From contig CAJGCP010000042.1 of assembly GCA_904501885.1 (NCBI GenBank), positions 1-12,994 on the forward strand: a stretch of 12,994 nt of DNA, given 5' to 3'. Below, in pieces: positions 1-7,703 of this stretch (positions are counted from its first letter, which is position 1; each line of letters opens with the position of its first letter). This DNA is from an uncultured Acetatifactor sp. (GTDB lineage: Bacteria; Bacillota; Clostridia; Lachnospirales; Lachnospiraceae). The position numbers were made by a program, and so were the translations under genes. The notes beneath the pieces are model-generated. The model was not told the origin of the DNA. It made no database searches and worked only from the letters and a program-made list of their open reading frames with translations.

Positions 1-1119
1 AAGAATAAACTGCAGGAACTCTACAATCAAATCAGTGCGCTGGAAACGAAACAGGATTTGTTGCAGGAAGAGATTGACGATTTGAATGCAGAAATTCTGC
101 ACATAATGACGGAGATTGGATTGAAGGAACAAAAAATTTCCGCCACCCAGGAACAAATCACTGCAAAGGAAGCGGAGATTACAGTCAAGCGGGAACAGAT
201 TGCCCAGACAGAAGCCCGCTATAACGCAGCCCGGGAAGATGAGCTGGAGCAGCGGGAAAGCATTCGCCTGAGCACCAGAGCGATGTATGAAAAGGGCACC
301 ACCTCTTATTTTGGGGCGATGCTGCAGGGCATCGGATTTGCGGATATCTTAAACCAAATGGATTATGTGGAGCGGGTCTACACTTACGAAAAAGACCGTT
401 TGTTAGAATATCTTCGCATTCAGGAGGAAGCAACCATTCTGTGGCAGCAACTGGAGGCAGAAAAAGCGCAGTTGGAGGAAGTACAGCAGGCACTGGAAGA
501 GGACAAGCTGAAACTGGAAGAAGAAAAAGCAAAGGCGGAGGCGCAGAAGAAGGACCTGGATGGCATGCTTGCCAAGAAAAAGAAGCAATCCGCAAACTTT
601 GAAGCCGAGATGGCGAAAGCCAGAAAAGATGCAGAGGCGGCGGTAAAACGAATTCAGGAAGAAGAGGCGAAACTGAATTCCCTGCAGGGAGGCAATAATG
701 CAGCCAACCAAAATTATAAGCCCTCGGAGTATAGTACTGTCATCGACAATGCCTCGGGCAGTGAGTTGGGCAAGCAGGTGGCCAGATTTGCCTGTCAGTA
801 TATCGGAAATCCTTATAAATACGCCGGGAACAGTCTTACCAATGGCATTGATTGTTCCGGATTTACCCAGCAGGTATATCTGCATTTCGGATATAGAATT
901 TCCCGAAGTTCTTCCTCTCAAAGAAACGACGGAAGGGCCGTGGCCTACGATAAGATGGAGCCTGGCGATATTATCTGCTACGATGGACATGTGGCCATCT
1001 ATATCGGCGGTGGATTGATTGTTCATGCCAGCAACAGTAAACCCTATCCCCAGGGGGGCATCAAGGTGGGGACGGCTTCGTACAGACCTTATATTACTGT
1101 GCGTAGAATTCTTCCGTAG
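1..1119 (+). CDS. PcsB/CwlO-like peptidoglycan endopeptidase with NlpC/P60 domain (5' end missing)
   Basis: The frame is open to the window edge, so the N-terminus and presumably a signal peptide lie outside; 372 codons are visible. Roughly the first 220 visible residues are highly charged heptad-like sequence rich in E, K, Q and A. A short break with MYEKG and ADILNQMDYVERV resembles the coiled-coil domain of PcsB-type hydrolases. A short linker leads to a C-terminal NlpC/P60 domain. Its catalytic cysteine is in DCSGF (codon 853-855), the histidine in GHVAIYIG (988-990), and a third polar position in IVHAS (1024-1026). Proteins of this design are secreted and cleave peptide stems of peptidoglycan during cell separation, with the coiled coil usually holding the enzyme inactive until it meets a partner such as FtsEX; that last point is family knowledge. 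The gene ends 69 bases before trkA, and no terminator is visible between them. Confidence 0.9.
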   Translation, partial: KNKLQELYNQISALETKQDLLQEEIDDLNAEILHIMTEIGLKEQKISATQEQITAKEAEITVKREQIAQTEARYNAAREDELEQRESIRLSTRAMYEKGTTSYFGAMLQGIGFADILNQMDYVERVYTYEKDRLLEYLRIQEEATILWQQLEAEKAQLEEVQQALEEDKLKLEEEKAKAEAQKKDLDGMLAKKKKQSANFEAEMAKARKDAEAAVKRIQEEEAKLNSLQGGNNAANQNYKPSEYSTVIDNASGSELGKQVARFACQYIGNPYKYAGNSLTNGIDCSGFTQQVYLHFGYRISRSSSSQRNDGRAVAYDKMEPGDIICYDGHVAIYIGGGLIVHASNSKPYPQGGIKVGTASYRPYITVRRILP

Positions 1120-1188
1120 GGAAGAAGGATTTGGACCTGATTTTAGAATGAGTGGAACGAAAATGATAGATAAAAAGAGGAATCGGTT

Positions 1189-2547
1189 ATGAAGGTAATT
1201 ATCGCAGGAGATGGTAAATTAGGTTCTTCTCTGGCCAGACAACTGTCGGCAGAGGGCAATGACATTACGATTATCGATTACAATGAGCATGTATTGGAAA
1301 ATAGTGCAGAACGTTACGATGTTATGGTGGTAAATGGCAACTGTGCTTCTAAGGATGTATTGTTGCACGCAGGTGTCCAGGAGGCTGACCTGTTAATCGC
1401 GGTGGCGGCAGCGGATGAAGTGAATTTGCTTTGCTGTATGACGGCCCATGGATTAAATCCCGGGATCCATACCATTGCCCGTGTGCGTAATCCGGAATAC
1501 ACCCAGCAGGTATATGAGATGCGCAGTCAATTTGCGTTGTCTATGATTGTGAATCCGGAGCGTCAGGCTGCAACAGAAATTGAAAAATTATTAAAATATC
1601 CCGGATTTCTACAGAGGGATACATTTGCCAAGGGCCGCGTGGAAATCGTCGAACTGCGGGTGGAAGCGGATAGCAAACTTTGTGATGTACCTTTGAGTAA
1701 TATTCAGGATATTGTGAAGTGTAAGGTGCTGGTGTGTGCCGTGCTCAGAGATGGACAGGCGATTGCTCCCGGTGGTGGATTTGTGATCCGGGAAGGGGAC
1801 CGTATCTTCGTCACAGCACTCAACGATAATTTGTCCATCCTGTTAAAAAATCTGGGAATCATCACCCACAAAGCAAAGAATGTGATGATATGTGGAGGCG
1901 GCCGTATCAGTTATTATCTGGTGAAACTTTTGGAAAAGAGCGGCATGAATCTGCAGATTGTGGAAAAGGACAGAGAGCGGTGTGAGGAATTGGCGGCAAT
2001 GCTCCCTGATGTGGATATCATTCATGGTGATGTGAGCAGTCAATTTCTGCTGGAAAGTCAGGGCATCAAGGATGTAGATGCATTGATTACACTGACCGGT
2101 TTAGATGAACTGAATATGATGGTGTCCCTGTTTGGGGAACACAGCGGTGTATCGCAGGTGATTACCAAGTTAGGACGTATGGATAACACGGGTGTTTTAG
2201 GTGACTTGCCCTTTGGCTCTATCGTGAATCCCGGTGAGTTGACACGCAACCGTATTGTGCGTTATGTTCGCGCTATGAACAATCAGGCGGGAGCTGCAAG
2301 GTCTATTCATCGTATCGCAGACTGCCAGATGGAGGCTATGGAATTTGTGGTGGATGCATCCACACCTCACTGCGGTGTGCCTTTGAAGGATATTAAATTG
2401 AAAAAAGGTGTGCTGATTGCTTCCATTGCAAAGGGCGTTCAGATTGACATTCCTCACGGTGGTTCCAGCTATGGTGTGGGAGACACCCTGGTGGTAGTGG
2501 CAGACAGTGGTAAGACCATATATCATTTGAATGAAATCTTTGAGTAG
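1189..2547 (+). CDS. trkA: Trk potassium uptake system NAD-binding regulatory subunit TrkA
   Basis: This is a 452-residue cytosolic protein with two tandem RCK units, the usual layout of full-length TrkA. The first Rossmann half starts at the N-terminus with GDGKLG at residues 7-12 and an acidic D30 at the end of the second strand, which would hold NAD(H). A first RCK-C domain follows at about 150-225. The second Rossmann half has GGGRIS at 236-241 and E259, and a second RCK-C domain runs from about 375 to the end. The protein gates the membrane channel TrkH in response to nucleotide binding. The start ATG is preceded by AAAGAGG about eight bases upstream. trkH begins 13 bases after the stop, so the pair is surely one operon. 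The last glycine of the second dinucleotide motif is serine, so that site may bind its ligand differently. Confidence 0.95.
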   Translation: MKVIIAGDGKLGSSLARQLSAEGNDITIIDYNEHVLENSAERYDVMVVNGNCASKDVLLHAGVQEADLLIAVAAADEVNLLCCMTAHGLNPGIHTIARVRNPEYTQQVYEMRSQFALSMIVNPERQAATEIEKLLKYPGFLQRDTFAKGRVEIVELRVEADSKLCDVPLSNIQDIVKCKVLVCAVLRDGQAIAPGGGFVIREGDRIFVTALNDNLSILLKNLGIITHKAKNVMICGGGRISYYLVKLLEKSGMNLQIVEKDRERCEELAAMLPDVDIIHGDVSSQFLLESQGIKDVDALITLTGLDELNMMVSLFGEHSGVSQVITKLGRMDNTGVLGDLPFGSIVNPGELTRNRIVRYVRAMNNQAGAARSIHRIADCQMEAMEFVVDASTPHCGVPLKDIKLKKGVLIASIAKGVQIDIPHGGSSYGVGDTLVVVADSGKTIYHLNEIFE

Positions 2548-2560
2548 ATGGTGAACGGAT

Positions 2561-4015
2561 ATGAATTATAGGATGATGGGAAAGTTTATCAGCAGAATCC
2601 TGATGCTGGAAGGCATCTTTATGCTCCCGGCCCTTTGCATCAGTCTCTTTCGTCAAGAGAGGATGGCAATTCAGGGTTTTGCATATAGTATAGCGTTAAT
2701 TTTGGTGCTGTCGCTTTTGTTTTATTTCTACGGCAGGAAAGCAGAGCGTAAATTCTATGCCAAAGAGGGAATGGTATGCGTCAGCGCCAGTTGGATTCTT
2801 TTGAGTTTATTGGGATGCCTTCCTTTTTACATCTCGAAGGAGATTCCCCGATTTGTGGATGCATTATTTGAAACAGTGTCCGGGTTCACTACCACGGGAG
2901 CCACTATTTTACCAGCAGTGGAGGATTTATCCAGAGGTATTTTGTATTGGAGAAGCTTCAGTCACTGGATTGGCGGCATGGGCGTGCTGGTGCTGCTGTT
3001 AGCCATCACCTCCGTGGGAGGCAATGAAAACGGATTTACCATGCACCTGCTGCGTGCAGAAAGTGCCGGTCCCGATGTGGGCAAGTTGGTGCCTAAGATG
3101 AAGACCACAGCATCCATCCTCTATTGGATTTATATTGGATTGACGGTGTTGAATCTGGTCTTTTTACTGTTGGGCGGAATGCCCCTGTTTGATGCGGTAT
3201 GTACTGCTTTGGGCACCGCAGGCACCGGCGGGTTCGGTATCAAAAATGATGGTTTGGCCGGGTACAGCCCCTATATTCAAAATGTCACCACCATATTTAT
3301 GTTGTTATTTGGTGTGAATTTTGGTTGTTTTTATCTAGTGCTGATGAAGCGGGTAAAAGACGTATTAAGGGATGAGGAACTACGCATGTATCTGGGTATC
3401 TGTGCAGTGGCAACAGTGCTGATTGTGTGGGATTTAAGAGGTGTGTATGGCAGTTTGGGAGAGACCATCCGCCATGCCGCATTCCAGGTGTCCAGTATTA
3501 TCACAACCACAGGATATGCCACCGCTGATTTCAATTTATGGCCCAATTTTTCGAAGGCCATTCTGATGACGCTTTTGGTGCTGGGTGGATGCGCCGGCAG
3601 TACGGCCGGTGGATTTAAACTTTCCCGGGCCATGTTGTTAGCCAAAAATGCCCGCAGAAGTGTGCGCCGGGTGGTGCGTCCCCAGAAGGTACAGGCAGTG
3701 CGATGCAATGGCCGCGCAGTGAGTGAGAAAGTGCTGGAAAACATCAATGCATATTTGGCAGTATATGTGTTGGTGATTGTGATTAGTTTTTTGTTGATTT
3801 CCTTGGATGGATTTTCTTATGCTACCAGTTTCACCTCAGTTTTAACTTGTGTGAACAATGTGGGGCCGGGATTGGAAATGGTGGGACCTGCAGGAAATTT
3901 CAGTCAGTTTAGTGTTTTTTCTAAACTCATTCTAACTTTGGATATGTTGGTGGGAAGATTGGAGATTTTCCCTATGTTAATTTTATTTTCCAGGTCTACC
4001 TGGAGACGGAAATAG
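2561..4015 (+). CDS. trkH: Trk-type potassium channel/transporter subunit TrkH
   Basis: A 484-residue integral membrane protein of normal TrkH length. All four pore-loop filters can be read: TTTG at 110-113, TAGTG at 219-223, TTTG at 315-318 and NNVG at 432-435. Each carries the glycine that lines the K+ path. The conserved SHWIGGMGV follows the first loop, and the typical ending MLVGRLEIFPMLILF lies near the C-terminus, so the protein looks complete. A basic cytoplasmic stretch around 364-382 joins the third and fourth repeat units. It forms the K+ uptake pore gated by the TrkA encoded just upstream. KtrB of the sister system is the alternative name, but the two-RCK partner and the length favour TrkH. 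The start at 2561 has only a modest ribosome site (GGTGA); an in-frame ATG at 2573 is possible. Confidence 0.95.
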   Translation: MNYRMMGKFISRILMLEGIFMLPALCISLFRQERMAIQGFAYSIALILVLSLLFYFYGRKAERKFYAKEGMVCVSASWILLSLLGCLPFYISKEIPRFVDALFETVSGFTTTGATILPAVEDLSRGILYWRSFSHWIGGMGVLVLLLAITSVGGNENGFTMHLLRAESAGPDVGKLVPKMKTTASILYWIYIGLTVLNLVFLLLGGMPLFDAVCTALGTAGTGGFGIKNDGLAGYSPYIQNVTTIFMLLFGVNFGCFYLVLMKRVKDVLRDEELRMYLGICAVATVLIVWDLRGVYGSLGETIRHAAFQVSSIITTTGYATADFNLWPNFSKAILMTLLVLGGCAGSTAGGFKLSRAMLLAKNARRSVRRVVRPQKVQAVRCNGRAVSEKVLENINAYLAVYVLVIVISFLLISLDGFSYATSFTSVLTCVNNVGPGLEMVGPAGNFSQFSVFSKLILTLDMLVGRLEIFPMLILFSRSTWRRK

Positions 4016-4049
4016 GCGTACGAAAGAGACGTCGTGAGAGGTTTACACA

Positions 4050-5318
4050 ATGATGAAGTGGGTGTGTAAAAATCTGTTGGTGTTGGGGATATCCATCTTG
4101 GCGGGATTTTTGCTTCTGCTGTTGGTGCATCTTCTGCCTACAGATAAAATGCGGGAAAATGTATATTGGTCCAAGGATACCATCCTGGCAGAATTTGATG
4201 ACCAGCAGGTGATAGACGGGTACGAGGCTACCATGACCGGGAGTTTTACGGATTGTCTGATGCTGGAGCATGCCATTTATCGCAATGAAGAGCATTCTGC
4301 CTTGGAGCAGGCTATGAGGATGTACCGGGGGGAAAGTTGCCCTGAGGGTGGTGATGCCTGGTGGCCGGGACAGTCGCTTGTGGACTATTTGGATGGCGTG
4401 GAACAGCCTGTAGAGGCGGAATATGCCAGATATTGGCATGGCTATCTGGTGCTGTTAAAACCCCTGTTGATGATCACCTCCCTGAATGGATTGAGGATGC
4501 TGGGTGCCCTGTTGTTCCCGGCATTGCTTGGGGCAGTGCTGATGGTGTGCTGCTATCAGAGAAAGATTGGTTTGGGCATGGCGGTTGTGGCTGCACTACC
4601 ATTTCTTTTCTTTGGCACCTCTTTTATGTCATTGTCCTTAAGTGTCTGTCTGTATCTTATGTTAGGCGCAGTGCTTGCAGTTCTTTTGACCGGAAAGAAA
4701 GAAAAACTTCCTATTCTATTTTTGCTGGTGGGCATTCTGACAGCCTATTTTGACTTTTTGACCTATCCGTTGATTACGCTTTGTTTCCCCCTGTGTGCGG
4801 CCTTATACGGAAGAGAGGATTCTACGAAGGCGCAATGGAAGGCGATGGCAGTCTATTCCCTGGAGTGGTGTGTGGGATACGCTGTGATGTGGGGAAGTAA
4901 GTGGATTCTGGCAGATATCTGTACCGGTGGACATACCATAAAAGATGCCTTGCAAACGGTATTTACCCGCGCGGGAAGTGCTCGGGGCGTGGGGAGAATA
5001 TCCGGTTTTGCAGAGGTGTTACGATGCAATCTGGCTCCCTTTATGAATGTGGGATTTGCATTGTTTATGATGCTTTTTATTGTATGCCTGATTTGGAAAT
5101 TGATGCGCCATGGCAGCGCACAACAAAACGGAGCAAAACAGTGCAATGTGAAGGCGCTGTTGTTATGTAAAATACAGAGAATGAGTGTGTTTTTCGGTGT
5201 TGCAGTAATGCCCCTTGTGTGGTGGTTTGTGATGCAGAATCACTCTCAGGAGCATTGGGCCTATACCTGCCGCAATTTCGCTATTGTGGTATTGGCTTTG
5301 GTGGCTGCTGTGTTGTAA
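4050..5318 (+). CDS. unrecognised multi-pass membrane protein
   Basis: I do not recognise a named family. The 422 residues start with a hydrophobic segment (about 8-29), followed by a soluble, probably extracytoplasmic stretch (30-130) rich in acidic and aromatic residues. That stretch includes WWPGQSLVDYLDG and EYARYWHGY. About nine further hydrophobic segments run from 147 to the very C-terminus, including YFDFLTYPLI (233-242) and a late NHSQEHWAYTCRNFAI region before the last helix. One long first loop near the membrane followed by many helices is also the outline of GT-C glycosyltransferases and related polymer enzymes, but I see no decisive catalytic motif, so that is only a thought. The start ATG follows GTGAGAGG. 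The gene sits 34 bases after trkH and 19 bases before the AraC regulator, consistent with one transcript. Confidence 0.75.
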   Translation: MMKWVCKNLLVLGISILAGFLLLLLVHLLPTDKMRENVYWSKDTILAEFDDQQVIDGYEATMTGSFTDCLMLEHAIYRNEEHSALEQAMRMYRGESCPEGGDAWWPGQSLVDYLDGVEQPVEAEYARYWHGYLVLLKPLLMITSLNGLRMLGALLFPALLGAVLMVCCYQRKIGLGMAVVAALPFLFFGTSFMSLSLSVCLYLMLGAVLAVLLTGKKEKLPILFLLVGILTAYFDFLTYPLITLCFPLCAALYGREDSTKAQWKAMAVYSLEWCVGYAVMWGSKWILADICTGGHTIKDALQTVFTRAGSARGVGRISGFAEVLRCNLAPFMNVGFALFMMLFIVCLIWKLMRHGSAQQNGAKQCNVKALLLCKIQRMSVFFGVAVMPLVWWFVMQNHSQEHWAYTCRNFAIVVLALVAAVL

Positions 5319-5337
5319 ACAAAAGAGGAGGTACCCT

Positions 5338-6192
5338 ATGGATTATTTTCATCTTCCGGCAATCAGTTGCGTATATTCGGACAAGAAGAATCTGAATTCT
5401 TTCTCCCGGGAGGAAGAATTAATGTTAATGCAACCGGAAGCCCATTTTGAATATGAAATGATACTTGTGACCGGGGGCAGCGGAACGGCCACCATCAATC
5501 ACAAGGCATATCCCATTAAGGAAAAGTCCTTGATTTTCATCAGCCCTTATGAGAAACATTATTTTCAGGTGGAAAGTGAAATCTATTGCCGCTATGTGGT
5601 GACCATGTCCAGCGATTTGATTTTGTCCAATATCAGAGATGTGGAGTTGGCGGCGATTTTTGTGCAGAGTTCCAAACGATTTCCACATGTAATCTCGCTG
5701 AGTGATCCCGCCTACAATATGATACTGCCTCTTTTTGAGAGGTTGGAGAGGGAGAACCGGCAGAAAGATGCCTTTTATGTGTCCAGAAGTGCCTCTATTG
5801 TAGTGGCCATCCTGATTGACCTGTATCGGACCCATCCGGAGGTATTTCAAGGAAAGATTACACAAGCATCCCTGGCGGTGATCAACGCCCAGAAATATAT
5901 CAATGAGCACTTCCACGAAAGGATTTCCCTGGAGGTGCTGGCTTCGCAAAATTTTATCAGTAGCCATGGTTTGTCATTGGCCTTTAAGGAGTGCGTGGGA
6001 ATTTCTTTCAAAGAGTATTTGATTGGAATCCGTATATTGGAAGCGAAGAAGATGCTGGTGACCACCCATATGTCTGTAGAGGAAATCGCGGGTGCAGTGG
6101 GATATATGAATGTGAACAACTTTGTTCAAATATTTAAAAAGAAGGAAGATATCACCCCCTTGCAGTACCGCAAAAAGTTTTCTGCGCTGTAA
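5338..6192 (+). CDS. AraC-family transcriptional regulator with cupin sensor domain
   Basis: With the ATG at 5338 the protein has 284 residues, the usual length of AraC/XylS regulators. This start is chosen because AGAGGAGGT ends six bases upstream; the frame is open further 5' but that would overlap the membrane-protein gene. Residues about 30-95 form a cupin-like sensor half (HFEYEMILVTGGSGTATI, then a PYEKHYF turn). Residues about 185-284 form the double helix-turn-helix: ISLEVLASQNFISSHGLSLAF is the first reader, and VEEIAGAVGYMNVNNFVQIFKK followed by TPLQYRKK is the standard second one. Such proteins bind a small ligand in the cupin and activate nearby promoters. The redox cassette starts 131 bases downstream on the same strand with its own promoter, so this protein is the obvious candidate regulator. 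That assignment is inference from position; ligand unknown. Confidence 0.92.
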   Translation: MDYFHLPAISCVYSDKKNLNSFSREEELMLMQPEAHFEYEMILVTGGSGTATINHKAYPIKEKSLIFISPYEKHYFQVESEIYCRYVVTMSSDLILSNIRDVELAAIFVQSSKRFPHVISLSDPAYNMILPLFERLERENRQKDAFYVSRSASIVVAILIDLYRTHPEVFQGKITQASLAVINAQKYINEHFHERISLEVLASQNFISSHGLSLAFKECVGISFKEYLIGIRILEAKKMLVTTHMSVEEIAGAVGYMNVNNFVQIFKKKEDITPLQYRKKFSAL

Positions 6193-6223
6193 AGCGGCAG
6201 TTCGAAGGGGCGGTTGAATTTGC

Positions 6224-6260
6224 GATTAGGTACAGAAATATATATTTTTATTAGGATAAG
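6224..6260 (+). promoter_or_regulatory. possible AraC-type direct-repeat operator
   Basis: Two ATTAGG cores in the same orientation start at 6225 and 6250, 25 bases apart. Extended over 12 bases (6224-6235 and 6249-6260), the copies agree at 8 positions. The second copy ends four bases before the -35 box of the cassette promoter, where a class II activator would sit. AraC-family proteins usually bind two direct half-sites about two helical turns apart. The match is short and may be chance. Confidence 0.3.
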
Positions 6261-6264
6261 GTAA

Positions 6265-6293
6265 TTCACAGAAAATCGTTAAAATGTTATGCT
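6265..6293 (+). promoter_or_regulatory. vegetative (sigma-A) promoter of the redox cassette
   Basis: TTCACA at 6265-6270 (five of six consensus bases) is followed after exactly 17 bases by TATGCT at 6288-6293 (four of six). A very AT-rich tract (6236-6251) upstream could act as an UP element. The start of transcription would fall near 6300, giving a leader of about 24 bases before the ATG at 6324, with AAAGGA at 6308-6313 as ribosome site. No terminator is visible between the regulator gene and this promoter. Confidence 0.6.
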
Positions 6294-6323
6294 AAAACAA
6301 ATGCCAGAAAGGATTACATAAAA

Positions 6324-7676
6324 ATGCACGAAAGATTCAGTTATAAAAGTTTAGAGGATATCAGACAAAAGGAGGCTGAACTTGGGATTTCGCTTCCCTT
6401 TGCTGACAAAACAGACATTTTGTCCACCCCTCTGAAGATAAATAATATTACATTGCCCAATCGTCTGGGTATCGCTCCCATGGAAGGGGCGGATTCCCTG
6501 CCCGACGGTGCACCCTCAGAATTCACCTATCGTCGATACATTAAGGATGCTGTGGGCGGCAGTGCAGTGATTTGGTTTGAAGCAATCTCTATTGTGGAAG
6601 AGGCACGTTCCTCTAAGACCCAGTTGCTTTTGACCAAGGACAATGTAGACGAATACAAGAAACTGACGGATGCAGTGAAGAAAGCCGGTATGGAGGCAAA
6701 TGGCTTTGAGCCCTATCTTATCATGCAGGCAAACCACAGTGGCAGATATTCTAACCCTGACAACAAACCCGCACCTTTGATTGCGTATCGTCATCCTGAA
6801 TTGGAACAGTTCCGTGCGGCTGATGATTCCTGTATTGTTTCCGATGATTATTTGAAGGGTTTGGAAGAAAAATACGGCGAAGCCACCAAATTGGCCAAGG
6901 AAGCAGGTTTTGATGCAGTGGACATTAAGTCCTGCCATGGATATCTGTTTGTAGAGCTTTTGTCCGCATACAACCGTCCCGGTATGTATGGTGGCAGCTA
7001 CGAGAATCGTACCCGTATGCTGAAAAACTGCGTTACCGCAGCGAAGGCATATGAGGATGCAAACTTTGCAGTGACTTGCCGTCTGGGCATCTACGATGGC
7101 TATGCATATCCCTATGGTTTCGGTGTATCTCCCGAAGGTGGTGTGGAGCCTGATTTTACAGAGCCCATCAAATTGGTACAGGAGTTAAACAGAGACTTCG
7201 GTATGCAGATGATCGACATTACCATGGGTAACCCCTATGCAACCACGCATGTAACCAGACCTTATGACAATGGAAAATACATTCCCGACGAGCATCCCTT
7301 TATTGGCCTTGACCGTATGGTGAAAGGCATCAGCGCCATCAAGAAGGCTGTGCCTGAAATGGTGGTCTTTGGCTCAGCACCTACCTATTTAAGAGAGTAT
7401 TCTGATTTGTTATGTGCAGGTATGGTAGAGCAGGGATTGTGTGATGGTATGCTGTTCGGCAGAATGTCCTTTGCAAATCCTGATTTTGCAAACGACATCG
7501 TGAAAAACGGCAGAATCAATCCTGCGAAGGTGTGTCTCACCTGTGGTATGTGTGGCGACCTGATCCGTGCTCACAAGCCCACCGGATGTGTGATCAGAGA
7601 CAGAGAGACCTTCATGCCTTTTTACCAGGAGTTCATGGAGACCAAGAAGGATCTGCCTAAGAACTTCCGTGGCTAA
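6324..7676 (+). CDS. Old-Yellow-Enzyme-family NADH:flavin oxidoreductase with Fe-S cysteines
   Basis: A 450-residue FMN-dependent TIM-barrel reductase. The barrel entry NRLGIAPMEG is at 46-55. ANHSGR (136-141) supplies the flavin-contacting H138 and R141. The family signature appears as DIKSCHGYL (200-208) followed by YGGSYENRTR (222-231). Near the C-terminus C404, C407, C410 and C422 have the spacing expected for a 4Fe-4S cluster, as in 2,4-dienoyl-CoA reductase, BaiCD and daidzein reductase. Those enzymes are about 640-680 residues because they also carry an FAD/NAD(P)H module; here the protein stops about 28 residues after the last cysteine, so that module is absent. Relatives reduce activated C=C bonds. 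The position that is His in the common IHGAHGYL version is K202. It is the first gene of the cassette, 27 bases before the dehydrogenase gene. The substrate cannot be read from sequence. Confidence 0.88.
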   Translation: MHERFSYKSLEDIRQKEAELGISLPFADKTDILSTPLKINNITLPNRLGIAPMEGADSLPDGAPSEFTYRRYIKDAVGGSAVIWFEAISIVEEARSSKTQLLLTKDNVDEYKKLTDAVKKAGMEANGFEPYLIMQANHSGRYSNPDNKPAPLIAYRHPELEQFRAADDSCIVSDDYLKGLEEKYGEATKLAKEAGFDAVDIKSCHGYLFVELLSAYNRPGMYGGSYENRTRMLKNCVTAAKAYEDANFAVTCRLGIYDGYAYPYGFGVSPEGGVEPDFTEPIKLVQELNRDFGMQMIDITMGNPYATTHVTRPYDNGKYIPDEHPFIGLDRMVKGISAIKKAVPEMVVFGSAPTYLREYSDLLCAGMVEQGLCDGMLFGRMSFANPDFANDIVKNGRINPAKVCLTCGMCGDLIRAHKPTGCVIRDRETFMPFYQEFMETKKDLPKNFRG

Positions 7677-7703
7677 TATCAGAGGATGATGTGAGGATTT
7701 GAC

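Noticed and set aside
403..1026. Minus-strand frame of 207 codons opposite the NlpC/P60 gene
   Set aside because: Its hydrophobic runs are the complement of charged coiled-coil codons; no start signal or motif.
1144..1149. TAGAAT as a -10 box for trkA
   Set aside because: No acceptable -35 box at 16-18 bases upstream; not enough to call a promoter.
5284..5337. Upstream extension of the AraC regulator
   Set aside because: It overlaps the membrane-protein gene, has no ribosome site, and the ATG at 5338 has an excellent one.
7698..7703. TTGACA immediately before the SDR start
   Set aside because: Perfect -35 sequence, but transcription would then begin well inside the gene; chance match next to the ATG.
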